64,000 nucleotides of DNA. Origin: Bacteroidales bacterium UBA5349 (GTDB lineage Bacteria; Bacteroidota; Bacteroidia; Bacteroidales; Tenuifilaceae). The position numbers and the translations under genes are program-made. This document shows, piece after piece, positions 35,173 through 44,175 of the stretch; the first letter of the stretch is position 1; each line of letters opens with the position of its first letter. Below the pieces are notes generated by a model. That model had not been told where the DNA came from, ran no database searches, and saw only the letters and a program-made list of their open reading frames with translations. Where the stretch lies: contig DHQB01000028.1 in the NCBI GenBank assembly GCA_002410065.1, positions 75,963 to 139,962 on the forward strand. Direction: 5' to 3'.

Positions 35173-35443
35173 ATTAGCGTTTATCTATCCAAGCATATTC
35201 TAAGATATAAATTTACGATTAGTATAGAAGGAACACCTTCTATATCGATTAGCCAAATTAAGTTTAAAATCAGTAGTTTAAACCATTGGTTGTTGCAATT
35301 TCGTCAAAACAAAAACAGAGAATTTTAAGCCTAAGCATCCAGTTTTTTAGCATTTTTATATGTTTTATTAGCTGTTTTTTAAACTAACCGTAAAAATAAT
35401 ACTCTATCTTCGTAGTTTGTTTACTGAACTAATTAGGTTTTAT

Positions 35444-36787
35444 ATGCTTACAATAAAACAAAGTGTTGCTATTATTGCAACTTTCATTTTTTTAAACTTC
35501 TCGATCGTGGCTCAGGAGCCTTGGTCGTTGCAGCAATGTATTGAGTATGCCCTCGATAACAATATTCAGGTTAAGCAGCAGGAACTAAATGTTAAGGTTA
35601 GCGAGAACCAACTCACACGGGCAAAGCATGCCATGTATCCAAACTTAAATGCATCGGCTAGCCAAAACTACAGTTTTGGTCGATCCACAAACTTTATTAC
35701 CAACCAGAAAGAACGCAGAGATATACAGTCTTCAAGCATGTCCATTAGCTCACAGGTAACCCTCTTTAATGGCTTTCAGCTTACCAATTCAAAACGTCAA
35801 GAGGCCCTTAATCTAAAGGCAAGCATAAGCGATGTTGAAAAACTTAAGAATAATATCGCATTAAACATTGCTGCGTCATATTTACAAATACTATTCAGTG
35901 ACGAGATTGTTGAATCAAGTAAAATGCAGTTAGAACTTAGTTCGTTGCAGGTTGAGCGAACCGAGAAACTTGTTAAGGCAGGAAGTTTACCTGAAGGAAA
36001 TCTTATGGAAATAGAGGCTCAAATGGCATCGGATGAGTTACAGCTAGTAAGTGCCCAGAATCAGCTCGATTTGGCTTACTTAACCCTAACACAACTTCTT
36101 GACATTCGCAATACAGAGAATTTTGCAGTGCAAAAACCGCATATCGAGTCTCTCGACCAAGAGCCTGTTAGAAATCAGCCTGAAACCGTGTTTGACCAAG
36201 CTCAGTCCCTTCCCCAAATTCAAAGTGCTCAAATTAGGGTGCAAAGTGCTGAGAAAGGAGTACAAATTGCTAGAGGCGGACAAAGCCCAAGGCTATCGCT
36301 TGGCGCAAACTATGGAACTGGTGCGCAGCACTCGCTTCGCTCAAATCTACTTTTCTCGGAAGACCCTTTTCTCGATCAAATTAAAGATAATGCCAATACC
36401 AGTATTGGGGTTAGCCTATCAATACCCATTTTTAATGGTTCACAGGTAAGAACATCAATATCTAATGCTCGAATTAACCTTGAAAATACAAGGCTAAGCC
36501 TTGAGAACGAAAAGAACATCCTTTTTAAGGACATTCAGCAAGCACAAGCTGATGCATTGGCTGCATTCAAAAAATATAAAGCAACGGAGAAGAATCTAAA
36601 TGCGCTTCAGGAGGCCTTTAGGTATACAGAGCAACGCTTCTCGCTTGGACTGGCGAATTCACTAGATTATACCACATCAAAAACACGCTTAGCCAAAGTT
36701 CAGGCAGAGTTGGTTAGTGCAAAATATGAGTATATTTTTAAAGTTAAGATTTTAGATTTTTACAAGGGCATTCCCCTTAGTATTTAA
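35444..36787 (+). CDS. TolC-family outer membrane protein
   Basis: From the ATG at 35444 the 447-residue protein has a signal peptide (IIATFIFLNFSIVAQE) and the family opening WSLQQCIEYALDNNIQVKQQ, followed by two long helical repeat halves and a second TM-strand region (NTSIGVSLSIPIFNGSQVRT). It forms an outer membrane channel. The adaptor gene begins 13 bp downstream, so the pair is an operon, but no inner-membrane pump gene follows. The upstream 9 codons from TTG at 35417 are unlikely to be translated. Confidence 0.92.
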   Translation: MLTIKQSVAIIATFIFLNFSIVAQEPWSLQQCIEYALDNNIQVKQQELNVKVSENQLTRAKHAMYPNLNASASQNYSFGRSTNFITNQKERRDIQSSSMSISSQVTLFNGFQLTNSKRQEALNLKASISDVEKLKNNIALNIAASYLQILFSDEIVESSKMQLELSSLQVERTEKLVKAGSLPEGNLMEIEAQMASDELQLVSAQNQLDLAYLTLTQLLDIRNTENFAVQKPHIESLDQEPVRNQPETVFDQAQSLPQIQSAQIRVQSAEKGVQIARGGQSPRLSLGANYGTGAQHSLRSNLLFSEDPFLDQIKDNANTSIGVSLSIPIFNGSQVRTSISNARINLENTRLSLENEKNILFKDIQQAQADALAAFKKYKATEKNLNALQEAFRYTEQRFSLGLANSLDYTTSKTRLAKVQAELVSAKYEYIFKVKILDFYKGIPLSI

Positions 36788-36800
36788 TAATTATACAGTT

Positions 36801-38129
36801 ATGAAATTTAAAAAACTATTGCGGTATCTTTTAATTGCTGCTGTGCTATTAATTGTTGTCGCCGTTATTGGCAAAAAGAAGGGTATGTTTGGTAAGCCCG
36901 AAACCATTGATGTTTTGGTTGAGAAACCAGCCTATCGAACCCTAATTGAGAGCATATCTGCCAATGGAAAAATTGAACCAGTAATTGAGGTAAAGATAAG
37001 CCCCGAAGTATCAGGTGAGATTATTGAACTTCCAATTAATGAGGGAGATAAGGTTGTTAAGGGTAAACTCTTATGCCGTATAAAACCCGATACTTATATT
37101 TCAATTCGCGAAAGGGCTGAGGCTGCAGTTAACTCCTCAAAAGCTCGTTTGACACAGGTACAAGCGCAACTTCTGCAATCTGAGTTAGCCTATAATCGTA
37201 GCAAAATGCTTTATGATCAGAAAGCCATATCCGAGTCGGAATATGAAAATGCAAGGACCAGTTTTCAGGTAGCAAAAGCTGATGTAAGTGCTGCCCTTTT
37301 CAATGTTAGTAGTTCAGAGGCATCGTTGAAGGAAGCAAGGGAGAATCTGGCTAAAACTACCATATATGCGCCAATGGATGGAACAATCTCCAAGCTTAGC
37401 GTAGAGCTGGGCGAGAGGGTTGTAGGAACAGCGCAAATGGCAGGAACAGAAATACTTCGTATTGCTGATTTAACCCGAATGGAAGCTCGGGTAAGCGTTA
37501 ATGAGAATGATATAGTTAGGGTAAAACTTAACGATACTTCACTGATATACGTGGATGCATATCCCGATCAGAAGTTTAAGGGGTTAGTAACCCAAATAGC
37601 CAACTCGGCTAGTGTAACAGGCATTAGTACCGATCAGGTTACCACTTTTGAGGTTAGAGTTCTACTTATGGAGTTGTCGTATAAGCATTTAGTTGACGAG
37701 AGAAAACCAAATCCCTTTAGACCAGGCATGTCAGCTACTGTTGATATTCAAACTACAACTAGATATAACGTATTGACAGTACCAATTCAGGCAGTTACCA
37801 CCCGTTCCGATTCATCTTCTATCTTAGCAAAAGGTAAAGTTGGGGATGAAGAGGCTTCATCAGTAAGTGAAGTTGAGGTTAAAAAGGGTGAGCAAGAGCT
37901 ATTGGGCAATACCAAGTTAAAAGAGGTGTTATTTGTTGCTAAAGGCGATACAGCTTTTATGGTTTATGTTAAGTCGGGAATTCAGGACAATAGGTTTATT
38001 GAAATTACTGAGGGAATATCTGATAGCATTGAGGTTATTGTTGGTCCTTTTAGTGCTATTTCAAGACGTTTGCAAGATGGTAAACTGATTAAAAGGGTTA
38101 CTCAGGATAAACTATTTCAGAAACCTTAG
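36801..38129 (+). CDS. MacA/HlyD-like periplasmic adaptor
   Basis: The 442-residue protein has one N-terminal transmembrane helix (LLRYLLIAAVLLIVVAVIG) and lacks a lipobox. It has the split lipoyl motif IIELPINEGDKVVKGKLLCRI and APMDGTISKLSVELGERVVGT, a coiled-coil hairpin between them (about residues 100-185), and a beta-barrel region. The long insertion with an extra Ser/Glu-rich loop near 335-380 is typical of MacA-type adaptors in Bacteroidota. The partner is probably an ABC transporter encoded elsewhere, because tsaB follows at once. Confidence 0.9.
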   Translation: MKFKKLLRYLLIAAVLLIVVAVIGKKKGMFGKPETIDVLVEKPAYRTLIESISANGKIEPVIEVKISPEVSGEIIELPINEGDKVVKGKLLCRIKPDTYISIRERAEAAVNSSKARLTQVQAQLLQSELAYNRSKMLYDQKAISESEYENARTSFQVAKADVSAALFNVSSSEASLKEARENLAKTTIYAPMDGTISKLSVELGERVVGTAQMAGTEILRIADLTRMEARVSVNENDIVRVKLNDTSLIYVDAYPDQKFKGLVTQIANSASVTGISTDQVTTFEVRVLLMELSYKHLVDERKPNPFRPGMSATVDIQTTTRYNVLTVPIQAVTTRSDSSSILAKGKVGDEEASSVSEVEVKKGEQELLGNTKLKEVLFVAKGDTAFMVYVKSGIQDNRFIEITEGISDSIEVIVGPFSAISRRLQDGKLIKRVTQDKLFQKP

Positions 38130-38141
38130 TATTTGCATTTG

Positions 38142-38852
38142 GTGGACTTTATACTCTGCATAGAAACGGGTACTAATACATGCTCAGTTGCCCTTGGACA
38201 AAATGGTAAAGTTATTGATATTGAAGAAAGTCACGATATAAATAATAACCATGCAAAAAACCTTACCCTTTTTATTGATAGCATCCTTAAAAGGCAGGGT
38301 TTAAAGGCCAAAGATTTAGGTGCTGTATGTGTTGGTAAAGGACCAGGATCATACACTGGTTTACGAATAGGTGTTTCGGTTGCCAAAGGCATTTGCTATG
38401 GCGCAGGAATACCTCTTTTGGCAGTAGGGAGCCTTCAGGCCATGGCTCAGGGTGCAAGGGATATGATTAAAAATGAGCAGGATATACCTGCTCTACTCTG
38501 TCCCATGATTGATGCCAGAAGGATGGAGGTTTATACTCAGCTGTTTTCTGTAAATGCAATTCCAATAACAGAGGTCGAAGCAAAAATTCTCAATGCCGAT
38601 TCATTCAGTGATCATTTGTTGAACAATAAGATACTATTCTTTGGGGATGGCTCTGAGAAGGTAAAGGATTTGATAATTTCACCTAATGCATCGTTTCTCG
38701 ATGGATTTAGCCCCTCGGCACGGTTTATGCTAGGTCTTGCAGAAAGAATGTATAATCAAAACTTATTTGAAGATGTTGCCTACTTTGAACCATTCTACCT
38801 CAAAAACTTTGTTGCAACTATTGCAAAGAACAAGGTTTTGGGTCAAAAATAA
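38142..38852 (+). CDS. tsaB: tRNA threonylcarbamoyladenosine biosynthesis protein TsaB
   Basis: The product has the ASKHA-fold opening FILCIETGTNTCSVALG, followed by the family signature VGKGPGSYTGLRIGVSVAKG and MIDARRMEVYTQLF. TsaB is the scaffold partner of TsaD in making the universal t6A37 modification of ANN-decoding tRNAs. The start could be TTG 38133, TTG 38139 or GTG 38142; I chose the GTG because the family usually begins one or two residues before the first strand. It is tightly spaced after the adaptor (about 12 bp). Confidence 0.9.
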   Translation: MDFILCIETGTNTCSVALGQNGKVIDIEESHDINNNHAKNLTLFIDSILKRQGLKAKDLGAVCVGKGPGSYTGLRIGVSVAKGICYGAGIPLLAVGSLQAMAQGARDMIKNEQDIPALLCPMIDARRMEVYTQLFSVNAIPITEVEAKILNADSFSDHLLNNKILFFGDGSEKVKDLIISPNASFLDGFSPSARFMLGLAERMYNQNLFEDVAYFEPFYLKNFVATIAKNKVLGQK

Positions 38853-39633
38853 CTCCTTATTAATTCCCCTTTCTGTTTTGGTATTGTTAGCACATACACC
38901 ATCCCTTACCTATGGTCAAAAACGGGAAGCGTTTAGTGTGGGAGAAAAACTACAGTACTCAATCCATTATGGCATTGTACGTGGAGGAAGAGCTGTTCTT
39001 GAGGTAAGAGAGGGGAAATATAATGGGAAAACAGTAAATCACCTTTACCTTAACGGAAAAACTGTGGGGTTGCCCGATAAACTTTACAGTGTTAACGACA
39101 CTTACCAAAGTTTTACCGATCCATCCACGGATTTGCCCTACATGGCCATTCGGGACATTAAGGAAGGCAATTATACCAAGTATACCGTTCAAACTTTTGA
39201 TCATAAGTCTCGTTCCGATTCAACCATTGTGAATATCGCCGATACTATTAAGGTTCTGGCTCCAAAGGATTGCAATGATATTCTATCTGCATTCTATTAC
39301 CTCCGAAATTATCATTTTAGTAAACCGTTAAAGAAAGGCGACATCTTACTTGTTGAAACCTATTTTGCTGATGAACTTTTTAGTTTGCGGGTAAGGTTTA
39401 TGGGATACGAAACTGTAAAAACACGTCTGGGGCGCATTCATTGCCTTAAGTTTATCCCTGTTGTGATAACTGGAAGGGTATTTAAAAATAAGGACGATAT
39501 GGTAGTTTGGTTTTCAAACGATAGAAATTATGTACCTATTCGAATAAAGTTTAACCTTTTTATAGGAGCTGCATATTGTGATTTGGATAAGTATAGTGGG
39601 CTTAAGTACCCATTTGAAGCACTAATAAAGTAG
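38821..39633 (+). CDS. DUF3108-domain exported protein
   Basis: The frame overlaps the end of tsaB. A TTG at 38821 gives a signal peptide (RTRFWVKNNSLLIPLSVL and LAHTPSLTYG) just before mature residues QKREAFSVGEKLQYSIHYG, so I chose it; other TTG codons at 38812 and 38878 are possible. The body is a beta-barrel-like DUF3108 domain: VRGGRAVLEVREGKYNG, then a lipid-facing C-terminal half with KTRLGRIHCLKFIPV and VVWFSNDRNYVPIRIK. Relatives are thought to bind lipopolysaccharide or lipid intermediates in the periplasm. It is in the tsaB operon. Confidence 0.75.
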   Translation: MQRTRFWVKNNSLLIPLSVLVLLAHTPSLTYGQKREAFSVGEKLQYSIHYGIVRGGRAVLEVREGKYNGKTVNHLYLNGKTVGLPDKLYSVNDTYQSFTDPSTDLPYMAIRDIKEGNYTKYTVQTFDHKSRSDSTIVNIADTIKVLAPKDCNDILSAFYYLRNYHFSKPLKKGDILLVETYFADELFSLRVRFMGYETVKTRLGRIHCLKFIPVVITGRVFKNKDDMVVWFSNDRNYVPIRIKFNLFIGAAYCDLDKYSGLKYPFEALIK

Positions 39634-39745
39634 GAGGGTTTAGGGATAAATTGATGAACTATTTAATAAAAAGTTACCCTGCATAGTAAGGAGAATGATC
39701 AAATTATTATTTTTGCGGCGGTAATAAAAAACAATTATAAGTATT

Positions 39746-40312
39746 ATGGCAACAACTGCAGATTTTAGAAATGGGCTGTGCATCGAATTTAACGGCAAAC
39801 TATATACCGTTGTTCAGTTTCAGCATGTAAAGCCAGGAAAAGGCGCAGCATTTGTGCGATCAAAGCTAAAGAATTTAGAAACAGGTAAAGTAATTGAAAA
39901 TACTTTTAATGCTGGAGTGAAAATCAATACCGTTCGTATTGAGCGTAGACCTTACCAGTTTTTGTATAAGGATGAAGTGGGTTATAACTTTATGCATCAG
40001 GAAACTTTTGAGCAAATTATGCTCAATGAGGCGCAAGTTGATAATACAGATCTTTACAAAGAGGGACAATACGTTGAAATTGTTGTACATGCCGAAACCG
40101 AAATGGTTCTTTCGTGTGAACTTCCAGCCTTTGTTGATTTGGAGGTTACCTATACTGAGCCAGGTTTAAAAGGTGATACAGCCTCATCCTCGGCACTAAA
40201 ACATGCTACTCTTGAAACAGGAGCTATAATTAGCGTGCCTCTTTTTATTGAAATGGGTGATAAGATTAGAGTTGATACTCGCACGCGCGACTATTCTGAG
40301 CGTGTAAAGTAA
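39746..40312 (+). CDS. efp: translation elongation factor P
   Basis: The 188-residue protein has all three OB/KOW-type beta domains and the conserved loop KPGKGAAFVRSKLKN with Lys32 at the position modified in other bacteria (Lys34 in E. coli). EF-P binds between the P and E sites of the ribosome and rescues stalling at polyproline. TATTTTTG at 39708-39715 is a possible -7 element about 30 bp upstream. Confidence 0.97.
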   Translation: MATTADFRNGLCIEFNGKLYTVVQFQHVKPGKGAAFVRSKLKNLETGKVIENTFNAGVKINTVRIERRPYQFLYKDEVGYNFMHQETFEQIMLNEAQVDNTDLYKEGQYVEIVVHAETEMVLSCELPAFVDLEVTYTEPGLKGDTASSSALKHATLETGAIISVPLFIEMGDKIRVDTRTRDYSERVK

Positions 40313-40329
40313 AAACACCCTATGGTTTT

Positions 40330-40385
40330 TAACAAATGCCGCTTTTTTCTTAATAAAAATTAAGAAAATAGAAGTGGCATTGTTA
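40330..40385 (+). terminator. imperfect inverted repeat downstream of efp
   Basis: AACAAATGCCGCTTTTTTCT is roughly matched by TTAAGAAAATAGAAGTGGCA and the following TTGTT, giving a long imperfect AT-rich hairpin. It probably ends the efp transcript, though it is less regular than the other terminators here. Confidence 0.45.
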
Positions 40386-40459
40386 TTTTATGTAACTTGA
40401 TCACTATTATTAAGGTATAATAAATTTGAAGTTCTTTAGTAACCTTACAATTTAGTATT

Positions 40460-41695
40460 ATGTCGTTTACTTCATCAAAAAGGCTCAAATTAAGTACCTT
40501 TAAACTCAACACATTGCTTGCTATGGCACAGGCAATTAGTGGTGAGATGCGGACAGAGGATCTCATGGAGAGGTTTCGCACAATCTTAAATGACGATTTG
40601 GAGATTGACAGAATACTCTTCATTAAATTTGAAGAAAAAAAATGGGATTTACTCCTCTCAACAAATTGTCCAGAGACACTATTCGCAGAAATTGACGTTG
40701 AGCGCGATTTAATGGAGTTTACCGAGATATCGTTTGTTAGTACTGCTGAGAGCAACGTTTTGCAAGAGTTTGATATCATTATACCAGTTATACAGAATAA
40801 CGCTCCTTTGGCATTTGTACTAATTGCCGATACTAAAGAGGAAGCTAAAGGCGTAAGTGCTTCTATAAAGCACCTTAACTTTGTACAAACCCTATCCATA
40901 ATTATTTTTGTAGCAATTGAGAACTTGCGCTTATTCCATAAAACTTTGGAGCAGGAAGCTATGAAAAAAGAGTTGGAACTAGCATCGAAGATGCAAAATT
41001 TGCTTATCCCAAATCAGGAAACATTGCCCCAAACACGCGAGGTTAAAATATACTCATATTACCATCCCCATTCAGAAGTGGGGGGAGACTTTTTTGATGT
41101 TATTCAGCTTGAAAAAGGCGAAATAGGGTTTTGTATAGCCGATGTTTCAGGAAAGGGAATGTCTGCAGCAATTATCATGTCGAATTTTCAGGCTAATCTT
41201 AGGGCTCTTTTTACTCACGATATTACCCTTACTGGTTTAGTTGAGAAGTTGAATTTTAGGGTGCTTGCAACCGCCAAAGGCGAACGGTTTATTACTATTT
41301 TTATTGGGAGATATAATCCCATGCGTAAAACCCTAGAATACATCAATGCAGGTCATAACCCCCCCGTATTTTACGACAGAGAAACAGGTAAAATAGAACT
41401 GTTAACATTAGGTTGTGTTGGACTTGGAATGATTGAAGATATTCCGGTTATGAATGTTGGCTCTGTTAGGGTTAACTCACCATCAAAACTGATATGTTAC
41501 ACCGACGGTTTGGTTGAATATAGCCAGGGTGATAAAGTGGTTATGGATCAAAGCCTAATTGAGCAGAGCATTAAGGAGGATATGCCCGTTAACGAAGTTG
41601 TCGATCTTATAGTTAGTACGCGAATAGAACAGGTGGAATCCAACGAAATTGTGATATTCGATGATATATCCATTCTAGGATTCGAGTTCAATTAA
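40460..41695 (+). CDS. GAF-SpoIIE (RsbU-like) PP2C phosphatase
   Basis: The 411-residue soluble protein has an N-terminal GAF-like domain (about residues 20-155) followed by a helical linker and a complete SpoIIE/RsbU catalytic domain: GGDFFDVIQLEKGEIGFCIA, DVSGKGMSAAIIMSNFQANL, INAGHNPPVFYDRETG, CYTDGLVEYSQ and FDDISILG. The two metal-binding aspartates are present. It should dephosphorylate a phospho-serine target protein such as an anti-anti-sigma factor. It lacks the TPR and membrane parts of the two other phosphatases in the window. Its 3' end overlaps that of the convergent O-antigen ligase gene by 21 bp. Confidence 0.92.
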   Translation: MSFTSSKRLKLSTFKLNTLLAMAQAISGEMRTEDLMERFRTILNDDLEIDRILFIKFEEKKWDLLLSTNCPETLFAEIDVERDLMEFTEISFVSTAESNVLQEFDIIIPVIQNNAPLAFVLIADTKEEAKGVSASIKHLNFVQTLSIIIFVAIENLRLFHKTLEQEAMKKELELASKMQNLLIPNQETLPQTREVKIYSYYHPHSEVGGDFFDVIQLEKGEIGFCIADVSGKGMSAAIIMSNFQANLRALFTHDITLTGLVEKLNFRVLATAKGERFITIFIGRYNPMRKTLEYINAGHNPPVFYDRETGKIELLTLGCVGLGMIEDIPVMNVGSVRVNSPSKLICYTDGLVEYSQGDKVVMDQSLIEQSIKEDMPVNEVVDLIVSTRIEQVESNEIVIFDDISILGFEFN

Positions 41696-43141
41696 TTCAG
41701 CCTCAGTAATATTCCCCTGCTTTTTGTAGTGGTATTCAAGTGCTAGGATAATAGCCATCGATCCCCAAAATGGTGCCGCAATCTTGTCCATATCCAAAAA
41801 GTTATTCAAGAATGCATGCGAAATATAGGTAATAAGGCCCATTAAACAGGCAATGGTGATGTTTCGATGCTCCCGACTAATACTAGGTTTTTTTATCAGC
41901 TTAAAGCCCGATAAAAGGGCAAAAACCCAAATTGATATAAAGGCAAGAACAGAAGGTAGCCCCGCTTCCGACATAAGACCAAGATATTCGCTGTGAGCAT
42001 TTCCCCAGTTACCAAAGTTTGTGCTAATAATTGTTTTGTAGTAACTCTTCTGAAATGGAGCATATACAAATTGGTAGGTACCTGGACCCCAGCCAAAAAG
42101 GGGTCTTTCAGAAAACATATCCCAAGCGGCGTCCCATCTATTTATTCTTTCAAGGTTCGATGCATCTGATTTAATGTTGTACATCGATTTAACATGCTCC
42201 GCTAAATCTCCGCTCGAGTCTGTGGTGTTCCGCTCTAATCGCCACTTAATTTCGTCCTGAAAGGTGAAGAACAATGCAGTTAAAAGAGCACTCGCAACAA
42301 CTATGGTGCGCAGCTTTATCCTAAATCGAATAAAAAACCATACCATAATTGCCAGTATAAGGCTAAGCCAAGCTGCTCGTGAGTATGAAAGAATTAATGC
42401 TAAGATGAAAAAAACTGTAAAGATCCATCCCAAAATTTTTGGGATACCCCTTTTTGCATTAAATGCAATTGCACCAATGAGCGGAACTGCAAAAGCTATT
42501 GCAGCACCATAGGATGTGTGATCGATAAAGAATGGAGCCGATGAGTTATATGCCGAGCGGTGGCTTAACAACCCAACTGCCGATTGCTTTGCAATAGAGA
42601 AAATGGCAACAATGCCTAACCCTGCAATAAACAGTGAGAGAAATAAATTGATATTCTTAGTATTCTGTTTGAAAAGAAAATATCCGAGATAAAAGAAAAT
42701 GCCAATGAACCAAAACCGAACAAGGAAATATTTTAGCGACACAATGGGCATTTCGCTTGGTACAACGCTAATTAGTAGCCAACCTAAGTAGAATAGCATC
42801 GAAATAAAAACAGGATGTTTTAATAGTTCCTTCTGAAAGTAATTCTCTTTAAGCGATTTAAGAATAATCATTAGCAATAAGAAAACTAGCATGGGTTCAG
42901 TTGGGAACCAAAAATCAAACGAAAGTCCCGGGACTATTCTACGAAGAGAAACAGACAGAGGGACAAGAAATGCAAGGCCATAAAAAAGTTTTTCTGGAGC
43001 AAAAAATACCCACATACCCACCAGGAGCAAAACAGGTATTAGGCTAAGAATAATCGATTGCTGATAGGTATAGAAAGAGTTTACAGCAATAAACAATAGG
43101 CTTAAAATAGCTACCAGTAATATATCATATTTACTTTTCAC
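41675..43141 (-). CDS. O-antigen ligase/polymerase family protein (Wzy_C)
   Basis: A polytopic membrane protein with about 11-12 transmembrane helices and a Wzy_C/O-antigen ligase domain in the large periplasmic loop: HAAYNSSAPFFIDHTSYG-like loop, GWGPGTYQFVYAPFQKS and NAHSEYLGLMSEAGL. The GTG at 43141 gives a start just before the first membrane helix and an 11-bp overlap with the upstream gene; a TTG at 43180 would make a longer N-terminus. The protein should join or polymerise lipid-linked sugars at the outer face of the inner membrane. It is downstream of the Wzz-like gene. Confidence 0.85.
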   Translation of the reverse strand: MKSKYDILLVAILSLLFIAVNSFYTYQQSIILSLIPVLLLVGMWVFFAPEKLFYGLAFLVPLSVSLRRIVPGLSFDFWFPTEPMLVFLLLMIILKSLKENYFQKELLKHPVFISMLFYLGWLLISVVPSEMPIVSLKYFLVRFWFIGIFFYLGYFLFKQNTKNINLFLSLFIAGLGIVAIFSIAKQSAVGLLSHRSAYNSSAPFFIDHTSYGAAIAFAVPLIGAIAFNAKRGIPKILGWIFTVFFILALILSYSRAAWLSLILAIMVWFFIRFRIKLRTIVVASALLTALFFTFQDEIKWRLERNTTDSSGDLAEHVKSMYNIKSDASNLERINRWDAAWDMFSERPLFGWGPGTYQFVYAPFQKSYYKTIISTNFGNWGNAHSEYLGLMSEAGLPSVLAFISIWVFALLSGFKLIKKPSISREHRNITIACLMGLITYISHAFLNNFLDMDKIAAPFWGSMAIILALEYHYKKQGNITEAELIELES

Positions 43142-44159
43142 TTTCCTCAGAAGGGTATATTGATGTTCTGAAAAAATCAACTAAAATCATAAGAAATACT
43201 GCAAAGAAAAAGGCAGATAGTGTTGAAACGATAATGATGGTCAACTTTTTGGGTTTAGCCTTTTTATCGGCAGGCGTTGCCCAGTCAATTACAAAATGAG
43301 AAGGGATGGAACTCTCAACCTCTAATTCAAGGAGGTGCCTACTCTCTTGCATATCAGCAATTTGTTTTGATTTATTCGTAATATCTTGGTCGAGACGCGT
43401 ATAATCACTTCCATATTTTGAAATGTGATCAATGTAACCCTTAACCCTGTTGGCTCCGACAGTGTTTCCAGAGGCTATTGCCTCAACATAAATTTTGGTT
43501 GCTTCTTTTGCTTGATAAGGCAAATACAGAACCCCTTTCGACATGACAAACGATAGGCTATCGCAAAGTATAGAGTATTCGGCAAGTACTTCGTTGTACC
43601 GTATATTTAATGCCTCAAGTGCTTTTACAGATACTTCTCTTTTTGTTTTCCGCATTAGGCTGTCGGCATATACAACAATAGTGTTGGCAATACTAGCTGC
43701 CTTCCCTGGATTGGCATCAAATACAGTAATCTTTACCGTCCGATATTGCGATCGGCTAAACGAAACGTTAGAGGAGAACTCCTTGTTAATGTTAAACCAA
43801 GCATAGTTTGAATTGGGATCAATATAGTAATGCTCAAAAAGGTTCTCCTTTTCAATAACCGTACGTCTTAGGCTTTCCGATGAAAGCACTTGAAGCAGGT
43901 GCTCCACATCCTTGTCTTCACCAAAAACTGTAATTCCATCCGATCTGGTTGGCACAAAAACATCTTTTGATGCCTGTGATGCAGATCCAGGGATAAGGAT
44001 AGCCGTTGATTGGAACATGGGGGTTATTAAGAAAGCAATAACTGTAGATGCAACAAATGCAACAAGAGTAATTGCTGTAAGCATAAACTTACGTTTCCAG
44101 ATTGTTTGAACCAAATTGGTTCCGTTTAGGTTAAAGTCGGTTTGTTGTTTGTTTTCCAT
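43131..44159 (-). CDS. Wzz/GumC-like polysaccharide chain-length regulator
   Basis: The 342-residue protein from the ATG at 44159 (MENKQQTDFNLNGTNLVQTI) has an N-terminal transmembrane helix (LTAITLVAFVASTVIAFLI), a large periplasmic domain with a coiled coil, and a C-terminal transmembrane helix with the Wzz motif preceded by ATPADKKAKPKKLTIIIV. No tyrosine-kinase domain is fused. The tyrS gene ends 16 bp upstream and the O-antigen ligase-like gene follows. It probably sets the chain length of the glycan handled by the next protein. Confidence 0.85.
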   Translation of the reverse strand: MENKQQTDFNLNGTNLVQTIWKRKFMLTAITLVAFVASTVIAFLITPMFQSTAILIPGSASQASKDVFVPTRSDGITVFGEDKDVEHLLQVLSSESLRRTVIEKENLFEHYYIDPNSNYAWFNINKEFSSNVSFSRSQYRTVKITVFDANPGKAASIANTIVVYADSLMRKTKREVSVKALEALNIRYNEVLAEYSILCDSLSFVMSKGVLYLPYQAKEATKIYVEAIASGNTVGANRVKGYIDHISKYGSDYTRLDQDITNKSKQIADMQESRHLLELEVESSIPSHFVIDWATPADKKAKPKKLTIIIVSTLSAFFFAVFLMILVDFFRTSIYPSEESEK

Positions 44160-44175
44160 GGCTTGGATTATTTTG

